Shown here: piece by piece, positions 34,477 through 43,684 of the stretch | Position numbering within the stretch: position 1 is the first letter of the stretch | Layout: each line of letters starts with the position of its first letter | Assembly (NCBI GenBank): GCA_023435565.1 | Contig: JAEYRN010000033.1 | Span: 1 to 64,000 of the forward strand | DNA: 64,000 bases | From: Bacillota bacterium | GTDB taxonomy: Bacteria > Bacillota > UBA4882 > UBA8346 | Direction: 5' to 3' | Position numbers and translations under genes: made by a program | The notes under the pieces: model-generated | Told to the model about the DNA's origin: nothing | Seen by the model: only the letters and a program-made list of their open reading frames with translations | Databases searched by the model: none

Positions 34477-35187
34477 TTACATGTGATTATATTCCAACAC
34501 CACCTTGGTTATTTCCTGTTCCAAACTCCAAGACTCATCTCCGTTCAACCTTAACTCAAGCGGAATGTCATTCCGAAACCTCTCTACCAACCGCGCCGGT
34601 TTCGCCGATAAAACCAAGATCTGATCTCCCAACCAGACTGCTTCTTTTACATCATGGGTCACTACCACAACCGTATTAGACTCTTTACGCCACAACTTTA
34701 AAAAATCGGAAACCAATTGATGCCTGTTTTTTAAGTCCAGCGATTTAAAAGGTTCATCCATCAGCAATAACTCAGACGGATAGGAAAAAGCCCTGGCCAT
34801 CGCGACCCTTTGTTTCATACCGCCGCTTAATTGACGGGGGTAGTAATCATGATAGTCTCCCAAACCTACCGCTTGCAGAAAATGTTTGATTCTGGTATCA
34901 ACCTCCTTGGGAGGCATTTTATCTTCTAAGACCAACGCTAGATTTTGGTAAACGTTTAACCATTGGAATAATCGCGGTTCTTGAAAAAGGAACCCCACCT
35001 GTTCAGTAGATACTACCACTCCTTGGTCGGCTTTAATTAAACCTGCCATAATTTTCAATATTGTCGTCTTCCCACAACCGGACGGTCCTAAGATAGCCGT
35101 GATTTTACCGGTAGGAAATTCTAATGTTATATCTTGAAATACTTCTAATTCCCCGAAACACTTTGAAATGCCCTCTACTTTAAACAT
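34477..35187 (-). CDS. ABC transporter ATP-binding protein, SsuB/TauB family
   Basis: 236 residues with Walker A GPSGCGKTT, Q-loop FQEPRLFQWLNV, signature LSGGMKQRVAMARA, Walker B LLLMDEPFKSLD and H-loop VTHDVKEA. Last gene of a binding protein-permease-ATPase operon; overlaps the permease gene by 8 bases. Confidence 0.92.
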   Translation of the reverse strand: MFKVEGISKCFGELEVFQDITLEFPTGKITAILGPSGCGKTTILKIMAGLIKADQGVVVSTEQVGFLFQEPRLFQWLNVYQNLALVLEDKMPPKEVDTRIKHFLQAVGLGDYHDYYPRQLSGGMKQRVAMARAFSYPSELLLMDEPFKSLDLKNRHQLVSDFLKLWRKESNTVVVVTHDVKEAVWLGDQILVLSAKPARLVERFRNDIPLELRLNGDESWSLEQEITKVVLEYNHM

Positions 35188-35950
35188 GCTCCGTCCCTTT
35201 CCAGGCTATAAACGATCTCCTCAATATAAAGATCGATATGAAATCAAAAAGTAAACCGATACCGATTACCACCACTGTCCAGGCGAATACTTTTTCTGTT
35301 TGCAAGTAAACTCTGGCCGTATCCATTTGAGTACCGATTCCCCAGACAGGATAGGCCAATACTTCGGCAGCGATTGAAACCTTCCAGGTAAGGCTGAGTC
35401 CGTTACTGACTCCAGCCGCTAAAAAAGGCAGGATTGAAGGTATATAAAATTTTAGTAATAATCGGCTTTTCTTTACCCGGTATAGAGTTAACAGTTCTAA
35501 TAGTTCAAAGTCAATGTTCCTAATCCCTTCAATGACATTCTGTATTAACAGTGGTAAAACCACCAATGAAATAACAAATAGCGGCACTCTTTCCCCTTTA
35601 AACCAAAGCAACGCTATTAATATAATAGACATGGAGGGAGTACTGCGTAAACAAACCAATAGCGGGCGTAACAAAGCTTCTATCCACTTATATCTACCCG
35701 CCACAATTCCAATCATAATTGATAAACCGAATGATATACCGAAAGCTGTTAAACCCCGGCTGATCGTAGCGGTTAAATGACGCCAAAAATCCCCACTCTC
35801 TACCAAAATTAACAGATTCTCAAATGCGCTTTGAGGCGATGGAAGAATGAGAGGTTTATCAATCAAAGAAGAGGCGCAATACCAGATTAATAATAGAGTG
35901 AGTATTGAAACCCCGCTTAATATTTTATGGTTGGTAATAAATTTTTTCAT
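35180..35950 (-). CDS. ABC transporter permease, SsuC/TauC family
   Basis: About 256 residues with six predicted helices and the conserved FYIPSILPFLAAGVSNGLSLTWKVSIAAE EAA-loop. ATG at 35950 (MKKFITNHK) is chosen because GGAGG lies upstream and upstream in-frame residues are non-conserved; it overlaps the binding-protein gene by 26 bases. Confidence 0.9.
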   Translation of the reverse strand: MKKFITNHKILSGVSILTLLLIWYCASSLIDKPLILPSPQSAFENLLILVESGDFWRHLTATISRGLTAFGISFGLSIMIGIVAGRYKWIEALLRPLLVCLRSTPSMSIILIALLWFKGERVPLFVISLVVLPLLIQNVIEGIRNIDFELLELLTLYRVKKSRLLLKFYIPSILPFLAAGVSNGLSLTWKVSIAAEVLAYPVWGIGTQMDTARVYLQTEKVFAWTVVVIGIGLLFDFISIFILRRSFIAWKGTEHV

Positions 35951-36893
35951 CCGGTAATTTGCCTCCAATGGCCTCTGGCGCGAACTCCGATAATCTGAGT
36001 AAAAAACGATCAATCTCCGGTCGAGCATTACGAGCGGATTCGAAATGGAGATTACAGCGTGGCAACCCTTTCTGTACTGCATTTGCCGAAATTTGAACGT
36101 ATTTTTCTGCCAAAACCCCGGCTTGATCAGTATTCTTGTTTAACCATTCGATTGCTTGATTAAGTTTTTGTAAATATTGATCGACAAATTCCGGCGAAGA
36201 TGCGGCAAACTTTTGATTTACCACAATGCAAGTCTGCGGATATGTTTGGCCTTGTCTCTCCACCCTTTGCCATTCTCTCTGAAAATCAAGGAGTACTTTA
36301 ATCTTGGGATTACGTTCCATTACTTCGGTAACCCAAGGTTCGGGAAGGACAGCCAGAGATACCCCGGAAGCAGATAACCGGGCTAACTCTACAGGACTAC
36401 CAACATACCGAATTGTTAAATCTTTATCCTGATTAATATCGTTTCTTTTCAGTAGGTAACGTAAGAGTAAATCAGGTACTGCCCCTTTGGCAGGAGCTAG
36501 AATTACTTTACCTTTTAAATCAGCCCAACCGTTTACCTCCGCATCTCCAATCAAATACATTACTCCCCACCCAATTACCGCGGCAACTTGGATCGGTACC
36601 CCTTTATTATAAAGAATAGTAGCAGTATTAATGGGTAATGCGGCCAAATCAACATCACCCGTAATTATCTTACCTATAAGTAAATCCGGACTTTTCCAGA
36701 TCGAATGGGATACCGGCCAACCACTAATCTCCGGTTCTTCAATCAGTTTCACCATTGCTAAACCGGAAACCCCCGATAAACCTGCAACCCGGACCATTGT
36801 TTTTGGCTGACTCATCCCTGCTCCGGATAAAACCACTAATAACAAAATTGCCCCTATGGACAATGATTTTATAGTTTTGTATCGGCACATCAT
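35925..36893 (-). CDS. ABC transporter substrate-binding protein, NMT1/SsuA-like
   Basis: About 322 residues. A signal peptide (hydrophobic SIGAILLLVVLSGAGM) precedes a periplasmic-binding fold of the nitrate/sulfonate/thiamine-precursor class, with DVDLAALPINTATILYNKG and GKVILAPAKGAVPDLLLRYLL segments; a GSPVELARLSASGVSLAVLPEPW run marks the second lobe. ATG 36893 follows AAGGA by 7 bases. The ligand cannot be determined from sequence. Confidence 0.85.
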   Translation of the reverse strand: MMCRYKTIKSLSIGAILLLVVLSGAGMSQPKTMVRVAGLSGVSGLAMVKLIEEPEISGWPVSHSIWKSPDLLIGKIITGDVDLAALPINTATILYNKGVPIQVAAVIGWGVMYLIGDAEVNGWADLKGKVILAPAKGAVPDLLLRYLLKRNDINQDKDLTIRYVGSPVELARLSASGVSLAVLPEPWVTEVMERNPKIKVLLDFQREWQRVERQGQTYPQTCIVVNQKFAASSPEFVDQYLQKLNQAIEWLNKNTDQAGVLAEKYVQISANAVQKGLPRCNLHFESARNARPEIDRFLLRLSEFAPEAIGGKLPDEKIYYQP

Positions 36894-37229
36894 TAACACA
36901 TCCTTCGATTGGCATACCATATATTAGTTTTAAATATATTCGACCGCCGGTACGAATTCCCTTTTAACATCCTTATGGTGTCTATCAATAAACTTAACTA
37001 AAAATGTCGGTATACATTTATACATATCTCCAATTCGTTGATTCCATGTTTTATTCTGTGTTATTGTTTTCCTAATAATCGAATCCAAAGATACAGGTAT
37101 ATTTAGGCGATTTCATAATTATGAGAATTGCATAATTACCTTTGCTCATATTGAAAGGCGGTGATGACCTTATCTCCACTTTAGAATCTACTTTATCTAT
37201 AAATCATTTATTAAAAGGAGATGTTCCAC
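36894..37229. other. divergent intergenic region between ABC operon and amtB
   Basis: Contains the control regions of both directions, but no consensus promoter or sigma-54 site was recognised. 37119-37142 is a 24-base sequence identical to 48204-48227, the end of a fold-back element. At 37150-37165 an orphan ribosome-site-like GAAAGGCGGTGATG precedes a six-codon reading frame. Confidence 0.45.
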
Positions 37230-38606
37230 ATGGACACCAAAGTTATTTTAGATACTTTATGGGTATTATTAGCTGCTATGCTTGTCTTTTTTATGAATTT
37301 GGGTTTTGCAATGGTTGAGTCGGGTTTCGCAAGAGCAAAGAACTGTGTCAATATTTTGTCAAAAAACTTTATTGTCTTTGCTGTATCTTCATTAGGATTT
37401 TTACTAATCGGTTGGGGATTTATGTTCGGTGATGGTAATCCTTTTATCGGGTTAAAAGGACTATTCTTTATAACAGGGGCGGATAATTCTCCTGCGACCG
37501 GCGAAGCTTATCGGGGTGTCTATTCCGCTCTTAGTTGGACCGGAGTCCCCTTAATGGCGAAATTCTTTTTCCAATTAGTATTTTGCGGCACCGCAGCCAC
37601 TATCGTATCCGGCGCAGTTGCCGAACGTATTAAGTATATCTCCTTTATTGTCTTCTCTTTTCTAATGGCTATGTTTATTTATCCCATCATCGGCCATTGG
37701 ATTTGGGGGGGAGGCTGGTTGGCGCAACTGGGAATGTTTGATTTCGCTGGTTCTACCGTAGTCCATTCCGTAGGAGGCTGGGCTGCCTTAGCCGGTATCT
37801 TAATTCTAGGGCCTCGTTTTGGCAAATTCACTCCTGACGGTAAAATTCATCCTATTCCCGGTCATAATCTCAGTATTGCAACAATTGGCGCCTTTGTTTT
37901 ATGGTTGGGCTGGTTTGGGTTCAATCCCGGTTCGACCATGGCAGCCGATCCTCAGGCAATAGCTCATGTACTTATGACCACCAATACTGCCGCAATAGCC
38001 TCAACTTTAAGCTCAACTATTATCTCATGGCTTTTGTTGGGAAAACCGGATTTGGGCATGACCATCAACGGTTGCTTAGCAGGATTGGTCGCCATCACAG
38101 CGTCCTGCGCCTTTGTAGGTTTGGCAAGCTCGTTAATTATCGGTCTCCTTGCTGGAGTTTTCGTAGTATTAGCGGTTATCGGTTTTGATCGCTTGAAAAT
38201 CGACGACCCGGTTGGTGCCTTATCAGTCCACTTAGTTAACGGAGTCTTTGGCACTTTGGCAGTAGGATTATTCGCTCAAGACAAAATTACCGGTACTGCT
38301 ACCGGAAACGGTCTCTTTTTCGGAGGTGGATTTAAATTATTAGGAGCCCAATTTACAGGGGTACTTGCCACTGCCGTATTTGTCTTCATTGGCGCCTTAT
38401 TGATTTGGATTGTATTAAAGTTAACTATGGGTATTAGAGTAAGTTTACAAGAAGAAATTGACGGTTTGGATATAGGTGAACATGGTAACTCTGCATATCC
38501 TGAGTTTTTAATCAGAAAGCCGATTTATTCATTAGCCGGGACCAACGGCAGTATTGCTTCTTTATCCGATAAGCAAGCTCCTGCCGCAGCTAAAGGAGGT
38601 AATTAA
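37230..38606 (+). CDS. amtB: ammonium transporter
   Basis: About 458 residues, eleven membrane helices. Landmarks: FAMVESGFARAKN early, IGHWIWGGGWL with the first conserved pore histidine, AGSTVVHSVGGWAALAG, and LWLGWFGFNPGS, followed by the second pore region DDPVGALSVHLVNGVFGTLAVG. ATG 37230 is favoured because AAAGGAG lies 9 bases upstream; the ATG at 37221 touches the ribosome site. Followed one base later by glnK, the conserved sensor partner. Supplies ammonium for GDH/GS assimilation. Confidence 0.96.
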   Translation: MDTKVILDTLWVLLAAMLVFFMNLGFAMVESGFARAKNCVNILSKNFIVFAVSSLGFLLIGWGFMFGDGNPFIGLKGLFFITGADNSPATGEAYRGVYSALSWTGVPLMAKFFFQLVFCGTAATIVSGAVAERIKYISFIVFSFLMAMFIYPIIGHWIWGGGWLAQLGMFDFAGSTVVHSVGGWAALAGILILGPRFGKFTPDGKIHPIPGHNLSIATIGAFVLWLGWFGFNPGSTMAADPQAIAHVLMTTNTAAIASTLSSTIISWLLLGKPDLGMTINGCLAGLVAITASCAFVGLASSLIIGLLAGVFVVLAVIGFDRLKIDDPVGALSVHLVNGVFGTLAVGLFAQDKITGTATGNGLFFGGGFKLLGAQFTGVLATAVFVFIGALLIWIVLKLTMGIRVSLQEEIDGLDIGEHGNSAYPEFLIRKPIYSLAGTNGSIASLSDKQAPAAAKGGN

Positions 38607-38607
38607 A

Positions 38608-38946
38608 ATGAAACATATTATTGCAATTATTCGTCCTGAAAAGCTTGAACAAGTACGCCAAGCGTTGGAAAAAGTAGGTTACTCGGGATTGATGATCTCC
38701 GAGATCCAAGGCCATGGAAAGCAAAAAGGCATTGTTCAACAATGGCGTGGCGAAAAGTATAAAGTGGATTTAATTTCTAAAGTAAAACTGGAAATAGTCG
38801 TAAAAGATACCGAGGTTGCTATCATAAAAAAAACCATCATCGAAAACGCCCGCACCGGTGAAATCGGGGACGGCAAGATTTTTATTTCCGATATTGAAGA
38901 GGTCATCCGGATTCGAACCGGTGAAGAAGGCGAAACTGCTTTATAA
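38608..38946 (+). CDS. glnK: PII nitrogen regulatory protein
   Basis: 112 residues. PII features: KHIIAIIRPEKLEQVRQAL start, T-loop GHGKQKGI..QWRGEKYKVDL with Tyr at the position equivalent to uridylylated Y51 and Trp instead of Y46, and C-terminal signature TGEIGDGKIFISDIEEVIRIRTGE. Binds ATP/ADP/2-oxoglutarate and gates the adjacent AmtB. Ribosome site AAAGGAGGT lies in the end of amtB. Named glnK from its linkage. Confidence 0.95.
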   Translation: MKHIIAIIRPEKLEQVRQALEKVGYSGLMISEIQGHGKQKGIVQQWRGEKYKVDLISKVKLEIVVKDTEVAIIKKTIIENARTGEIGDGKIFISDIEEVIRIRTGEEGETAL

Positions 38947-38948
38947 TG

Positions 38949-38987
38949 AACACTCCCGAGGCGGCTCTATTCCGCCTCGGGAGTGTT
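38949..38987. terminator. bidirectional terminator, stem overlapping the end of rsuA-like gene
   Basis: A 16-base-pair stem (38949-38964 with 38972-38987: AACACTCCCGAGGCGG and its complement) has a 7-base loop. The plus strand continues TTGTTT after glnK. On the other strand the right arm encodes the last residues of the pseudouridine synthase and the loop contains its stop codon. Confidence 0.88.
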
Positions 38988-39704
38988 GTTTATGAATGAC
39001 CCCATAATCGTATTAATCTCTTCCCGAGTTAGTTCACGGTAGTCCCCGGTTTTTAACTCCGGATCCAGAGACAACCCACCCATGGTTAACCGTTTTAAAT
39101 ATAAGACCTTATTGCCCAATGCTTGGAACATTCTTTTGATCTGGTGATATTTCCCTTCTTCAATTATAACCATTGCTTCATAATTTCCGACGGAACGTAT
39201 TATTTTCAACTCAGCCGGTCTGGTTTGATACCCGTCATCCAAGATAATACCATTTCGGAAAGATTCTTTATCTTTAGGACTGATTGCCTCGGATACCTTA
39301 ACAAAATAACCCTTTGGAACCTTCTTTTTTGGTGAAAGAAGCTTATGCCCCAATTCTCCGTTATTAGTTAAAATTAAAAGACCTTCCGTATCCTTGTCCA
39401 ACCGCCCTACCGGAAAAATTCCCTTATTTAAGTATTTAGAGTCGAGCAGATCTAAAACTGTCCGTTCTTTAGGGTCTTCGGTAGCGGAAACCACTCCCGC
39501 CGGTTTATTAAGCATCAAGTAAACATACTTTCGGTAAACCACTTCAGCCCCCCAGCAAACAACAACATCGCTACCGGGATTAATTTGAAACGATTCATTT
39601 CTAATTGGCTGTTCATTTACAGTTGCCGAGCCCGACCTAATTAGTCGTTTGACTTCGCTTCGGCTACCGCATCCCATATTTGCTAAATAACGATCTAATC
39701 TCAT
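38967..39704 (-). CDS. 16S rRNA pseudouridine synthase, RsuA family
   Basis: About 245 residues: S4 RNA-binding domain (MRLDRYLANMGCGSRSEVKRLI), then the pseudouridine synthase domain with catalytic motif GRLDKDTEGLLILTN (Asp in RLDKDT) and the RsuA-branch C-terminus HQIKRMFQALGNKVLYLKRLTMGGLSLDP. The MLNKPAGVVSATEDPKERTVLDLL run favours RsuA over RluB. ATG 39704 matches the family start; an ATG at 39728 has no ribosome site. The target uridine is inferred only. Confidence 0.88.
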   Translation of the reverse strand: MRLDRYLANMGCGSRSEVKRLIRSGSATVNEQPIRNESFQINPGSDVVVCWGAEVVYRKYVYLMLNKPAGVVSATEDPKERTVLDLLDSKYLNKGIFPVGRLDKDTEGLLILTNNGELGHKLLSPKKKVPKGYFVKVSEAISPKDKESFRNGIILDDGYQTRPAELKIIRSVGNYEAMVIIEEGKYHQIKRMFQALGNKVLYLKRLTMGGLSLDPELKTGDYRELTREEINTIMGSFINNTPEAE

Positions 39705-39752
39705 TTTATCTCTCTCAGATCTTTTCATTTGTTATATTGTTAGCAATACCGA

Positions 39753-41873
39753 TTAAAACTGTTCAAAATCATTATTATTAACATTGTCAGGTAGATTTTC
39801 TTCGTTTTCTTTGCTATCTTCGTTTACTTCGTTTTCAGTCTCTAATGTTTCTTGAGATCCGCCAGTTGGTGAATCAACCGTTTTTTTGCCCGGGAAAAAC
39901 CATCGCCAAATGCGATACATGGGGCTTTTAGGAACATTGTTCTCATTAAACACTTCTTGATAAGTTTCCCCGGTGGACCAATCCGGGACTGCCTCACCGG
40001 TACTCGGATCAATTTTGGCCCAGACAATTCCCGGAGGTTCGGGATAATCAATTACCGGAAGGCCGTGAGTTGCTGCTTGCATATACGAACCCCACAATTC
40101 GGCAGCTGTTGAGCTTCCAATATTTAAGCCTTTGTAAATCATCGGTTGCCCCTGGCGATCATTACCGATCCAGATGACAGTCAACATTTCCGGAGTATAT
40201 CCGACAAACCAGGCATTGGTATAGTCACTAGTAGTCCCGGTTTTGCCGGCGGCGGGCCGTTCCGGAAGTTTGGCGCGAATTCCGGTCCCTTGGTCAACGA
40301 CATCCTTCATCAACATTGTAATAATATATGCAGTCTGGGGTGATAATACCGGTTTTATCTCCGGTTTGAATTCTTTTAATAAATTACCATGCCTGTCGGC
40401 TATTTTAATGACCGGGAAAGGTTTGGCGTAATTTCCTTCATTAGCAAAAGGAGCGTAAGCTAGAGCCAACTCCATCGGAGTGACCCCTTTAGTCAACCCT
40501 CCTAAAGAAAGAGGAGCTAAGTGAAGATCGTGGGCTTTCCCTTGCTTGACCAAACTGGTAATGCCCATTTGCTCCAACTGATTAGCAACCGCTTCAATCC
40601 CAACCTCCTGCAATAACTGGATTGCTACGGAATTAACCGAATTACGGAGCGCTTCCCTTAAGGTCATCTTACCCCGAAATTCACGGTCGTAATTTTCCGG
40701 CCTCCATTCCTTCCCATCTGGTAAAGTGATTATTAACGGCTTGTCCTCAAAAACTGTAGCTGCTGTATAACCTTTTTCCAAAGCTGTAGCATATACGAAA
40801 GGTTTGATTGCCGAACCTGGCTGACGATAGGAACGGACCGCCCGGTTATATTGACTGGAGGAATAATTCCTCCCGCCTACCATCGCTAAAATTGCCCCGG
40901 TCTTAGGATCAATGGTTACTAACGCTCCTTGAGGTTGGATCCTGGCGGGAACTTTCGGCAAAGTCGTCATTGCCTTCTCCGCCTCTTTTTGACAAGACAT
41001 ATCCAGCGTGGAATATATCCTGTAACCGCCAAATCTTAATTGTTCTTCGCTAAATCCTTCTTTTTTAATTAAGTATTCCTTGATATAATCGAGAAAATAA
41101 GCGCCGGTTGAAGCCGTGGTTGGACGTTTAACGATTTTAACCGGGGTGGCGATTGCTGTATCATATTGTGCTTTGGTGATATATTTCTGTGCCAGCATTT
41201 TTTGGAGAACCGTATTTCGTCGGTTTCGTGCCTTTTTTGGGTTCTTCACCGGTGAATAATTCTCCGGACTCTGAATCAACCCGGCAAGCAATGCAGATTC
41301 AGCTAAATTCAATTGACCGGCTGATTTATTAAAATAATATCGAGCTGCCGCTTCAATTCCAACATTACCATGGGCTAAATAAATACTATTAAGATATAAC
41401 TCCAGAATTTCATCTTTGGTATATACTTTTTCAATTTGGAGCGCGTAATTGATATCCTGAGCTTTACGGGTCAATGTTCGTTCCGAAGTTAATAATGATA
41501 TTTTAGCCAGTTGTTGGGTGATGGTGCTCCCACCTTCCATACTTCCACCCGGCGTTAGATTATGCAATAAGGCTCTTGCCATTCCCTTGAGATCGACACC
41601 GTTATGTTGATAAAAACGCGAGTCCTCTATTGCAACAACAGCATTTTTAATGTTCTTAGGTATACGGTCAAATGAGATCCATATTCGGTTATAGAAATAC
41701 AGGTTTCCAACCAATCGGCCTTCCCGGTCATAGACTGATGAAGCCATTCGGATGTTTTCCAGCTTTTGGCGCATGTCCCGGCTGAGGTCCATAGCGAAAA
41801 CCATAATTCCGCAGACTAAAAAGATGGTTAGTCCGATTATTGTTTTTCGTTTCAATATTTGCAATTGACTCAT
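39753..41873 (-). CDS. class A penicillin-binding protein (PBP1A-type) 1
   Basis: 706 residues, bifunctional peptidoglycan synthase. One membrane helix (about 12-28), GT51 domain (about 60-230) with EDSRFYQHNGVD and GGSTITQQLAK; transpeptidase (about 315-600) with SxxK in PGSAIKPF, SVN in RNSVNSVAIQ and KTGT in GKTGTTSDYTNAWFVGY. The C-terminus is acidic, Glu/Asn-rich. A paralogue is encoded at 46.2-48.1 kb. ATG 41873 touches GGGG; a TTG three codons on is a possible alternative. Confidence 0.94.
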   Translation of the reverse strand: MSQLQILKRKTIIGLTIFLVCGIMVFAMDLSRDMRQKLENIRMASSVYDREGRLVGNLYFYNRIWISFDRIPKNIKNAVVAIEDSRFYQHNGVDLKGMARALLHNLTPGGSMEGGSTITQQLAKISLLTSERTLTRKAQDINYALQIEKVYTKDEILELYLNSIYLAHGNVGIEAAARYYFNKSAGQLNLAESALLAGLIQSPENYSPVKNPKKARNRRNTVLQKMLAQKYITKAQYDTAIATPVKIVKRPTTASTGAYFLDYIKEYLIKKEGFSEEQLRFGGYRIYSTLDMSCQKEAEKAMTTLPKVPARIQPQGALVTIDPKTGAILAMVGGRNYSSSQYNRAVRSYRQPGSAIKPFVYATALEKGYTAATVFEDKPLIITLPDGKEWRPENYDREFRGKMTLREALRNSVNSVAIQLLQEVGIEAVANQLEQMGITSLVKQGKAHDLHLAPLSLGGLTKGVTPMELALAYAPFANEGNYAKPFPVIKIADRHGNLLKEFKPEIKPVLSPQTAYIITMLMKDVVDQGTGIRAKLPERPAAGKTGTTSDYTNAWFVGYTPEMLTVIWIGNDRQGQPMIYKGLNIGSSTAAELWGSYMQAATHGLPVIDYPEPPGIVWAKIDPSTGEAVPDWSTGETYQEVFNENNVPKSPMYRIWRWFFPGKKTVDSPTGGSQETLETENEVNEDSKENEENLPDNVNNNDFEQF

Positions 41874-42063
41874 CCCCTAAATTACAGTAATTCACCATAA
41901 AAATATCACATTAATATTATCTTGAACAGTGGTTTATTGTTAACAAATGACACAAACTTTGGTATCGGTATTACTATCATTATAGACATTCTAAATTAAA
42001 GATATCCTTTTATTATTTGTCCTTATATCAAACGAAATCCCAGATAAAAAGTTACATGTTATT

Positions 42064-42909
42064 TTATTTCCATCGAACTACCCTTTTTTCTAAGATACTG
42101 ATTGCGTAATAAAGAACTATAGCCACTATACATAATATTAAAACACTGGCCATCACCAGTCCCATATTAAAAACCTGGCCGCCGTAAACAATCAAGTATC
42201 CTAAACCTTCTTTGGAAACTAAAAACTCACCGACAATAGTCCCCACCAGAGATAAACCTAAATTTACCTTTAAAGCGGCAATAATTGTAGGCACTGAGGC
42301 AGGTAATGTTACCTTAGCCATTACTTGCCCCCTTCTAGCGCCAAAGCTTTTTAATAATTTGATTTTATCAGGATCAACTTCATTAAACCCGTTAAATACC
42401 ATCATAACGGTTACAATAATTGAAATTGCCAAAGCCATAGCAACTATTGCCGATGTCCCGCTTCCGAGCCAGACAATAAAAACCGGGCCCAAAGCTACCT
42501 TTGGTATACTATTTAATACTACAATATAAGGTTCTAAAATACGGGCAATTTGAGGGGACCACCAAAGCAAAACGGCGATTAGTGTCCCTCCAAAAGTACC
42601 CGCAATAAATCCAATCGTTGTCTCCCCTACTGTAGTTCCGATATGGGCCCATAACTTACCGGATTGATAAAGTTCAATTATTGTCTGAATGACTTTACTA
42701 GGCTGACTAGCGATAAAAGGGTCAATCCATCGGTTTCGAGCGCCAATTTCCCAAATAACAATGAGACTTAACACAATTAATATCTGATAAAACCTAATTA
42801 AAAATTCTTGAACTCGGGTCTTCTCTAGAAAGCAACCGTGAATTTGGGATACTGCACCCCGTCTCAACCATTGTCTCAGCCAACCGCTCTGATCACATCT
42901 CAACCTCAT
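42064..42909 (-). CDS. ABC transporter permease, SsuC/TauC family
   Basis: 281 residues with six helices after a 35-residue Arg-rich N-terminal extension; EAA-type loop VTLPASVPTIIAALKVNLGLSLVGTIVGE. ATG overlaps the ATPase stop (ATGA). Third gene of a second complete SsuABC-type operon. Confidence 0.9.
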   Translation of the reverse strand: MRLRCDQSGWLRQWLRRGAVSQIHGCFLEKTRVQEFLIRFYQILIVLSLIVIWEIGARNRWIDPFIASQPSKVIQTIIELYQSGKLWAHIGTTVGETTIGFIAGTFGGTLIAVLLWWSPQIARILEPYIVVLNSIPKVALGPVFIVWLGSGTSAIVAMALAISIIVTVMMVFNGFNEVDPDKIKLLKSFGARRGQVMAKVTLPASVPTIIAALKVNLGLSLVGTIVGEFLVSKEGLGYLIVYGGQVFNMGLVMASVLILCIVAIVLYYAISILEKRVVRWK

Positions 42910-43664
42910 TCTTTTACCTCCAAATGGCCCCAGATTTCTCTGAAATATTCTCTAAATTCCGGGGCTTGGCGGGCCGCAAAAGGTGAACCGTTTTTTCCGC
43001 TCAATTCGATCCGATACTCCGCCTTTATCTTGCCCGGGCGAGCCGACATCACTAAAATCCGATCCGACATTGCGATCGCCTCGGCAATATCATGAGTGAC
43101 TAAAATTACCGTTTTCTTTTCATCCTTTAGAATACGGGCTACTTCTTCTTCCAAATTAAGGCGGGTCTGATAGTCTAAGGCTGAAAAAGGTTCATCCAGC
43201 AACAATAGTTGGGGTTGGAGGGCTAATGTCCTGACCAAAGCAGCCCTCTGCCTCATCCCACCTGATAATTCCTTTGGATAACGGTATAAAAAATCTCCCA
43301 GTCCGTATCGGATTAAAAGTGCTTCAGCTTCTTGCTTATGCTTTAAATCGGCTAGGCCCCTGACCTCTAATCCTAACCATGTATTAGATCTTATATTTCT
43401 CCATTCCATTAAGTGGTCGTGTTGAAGCATATACCCCACTCTGGCCGAAGTTCCGGCAACTTCAGCATCATCAACTAAAACTTTTCCGCTAGTTGGAAAG
43501 AGCATTCCGGCGATCAAAGATAAAACCGTACTTTTCCCACAACCACTAGGGCCTAGTATTGATACGAATTCCTCCGGTTCTACTTGAAAATTCACTTCCG
43601 CCAAGGCTGATGTTTCCCCAAGCCGGTTCACATACTTCATTCCCAAATCAAGCAGCTTAACCAT
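42906..43664 (-). CDS. ABC transporter ATP-binding protein, SsuB/TauB family
   Basis: 252 residues: Walker A GPSGCGKST, Q-loop LQHDHLMEWRNI, signature LSGGMRQRAALVRT, Walker B LLLLDEPFSALD, H-loop VTHDIAEA. GGGGGAT upstream of ATG. Sits between binding protein and permease genes with 20 and -4 base spacing. Confidence 0.92.
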   Translation of the reverse strand: MVKLLDLGMKYVNRLGETSALAEVNFQVEPEEFVSILGPSGCGKSTVLSLIAGMLFPTSGKVLVDDAEVAGTSARVGYMLQHDHLMEWRNIRSNTWLGLEVRGLADLKHKQEAEALLIRYGLGDFLYRYPKELSGGMRQRAALVRTLALQPQLLLLDEPFSALDYQTRLNLEEEVARILKDEKKTVILVTHDIAEAIAMSDRILVMSARPGKIKAEYRIELSGKNGSPFAARQAPEFREYFREIWGHLEVKE

Positions 43665-43684
43665 TATTCTAATATCCCCCCGGC

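Noticed and set aside
36894..37229. Sigma-54 promoter for amtB-glnK
   Set aside because: No TGGCAC-N5-TTGCA-like sequence was found; TGAGAATTGCATAATT lacks the essential GG and belongs to a repeated sequence.
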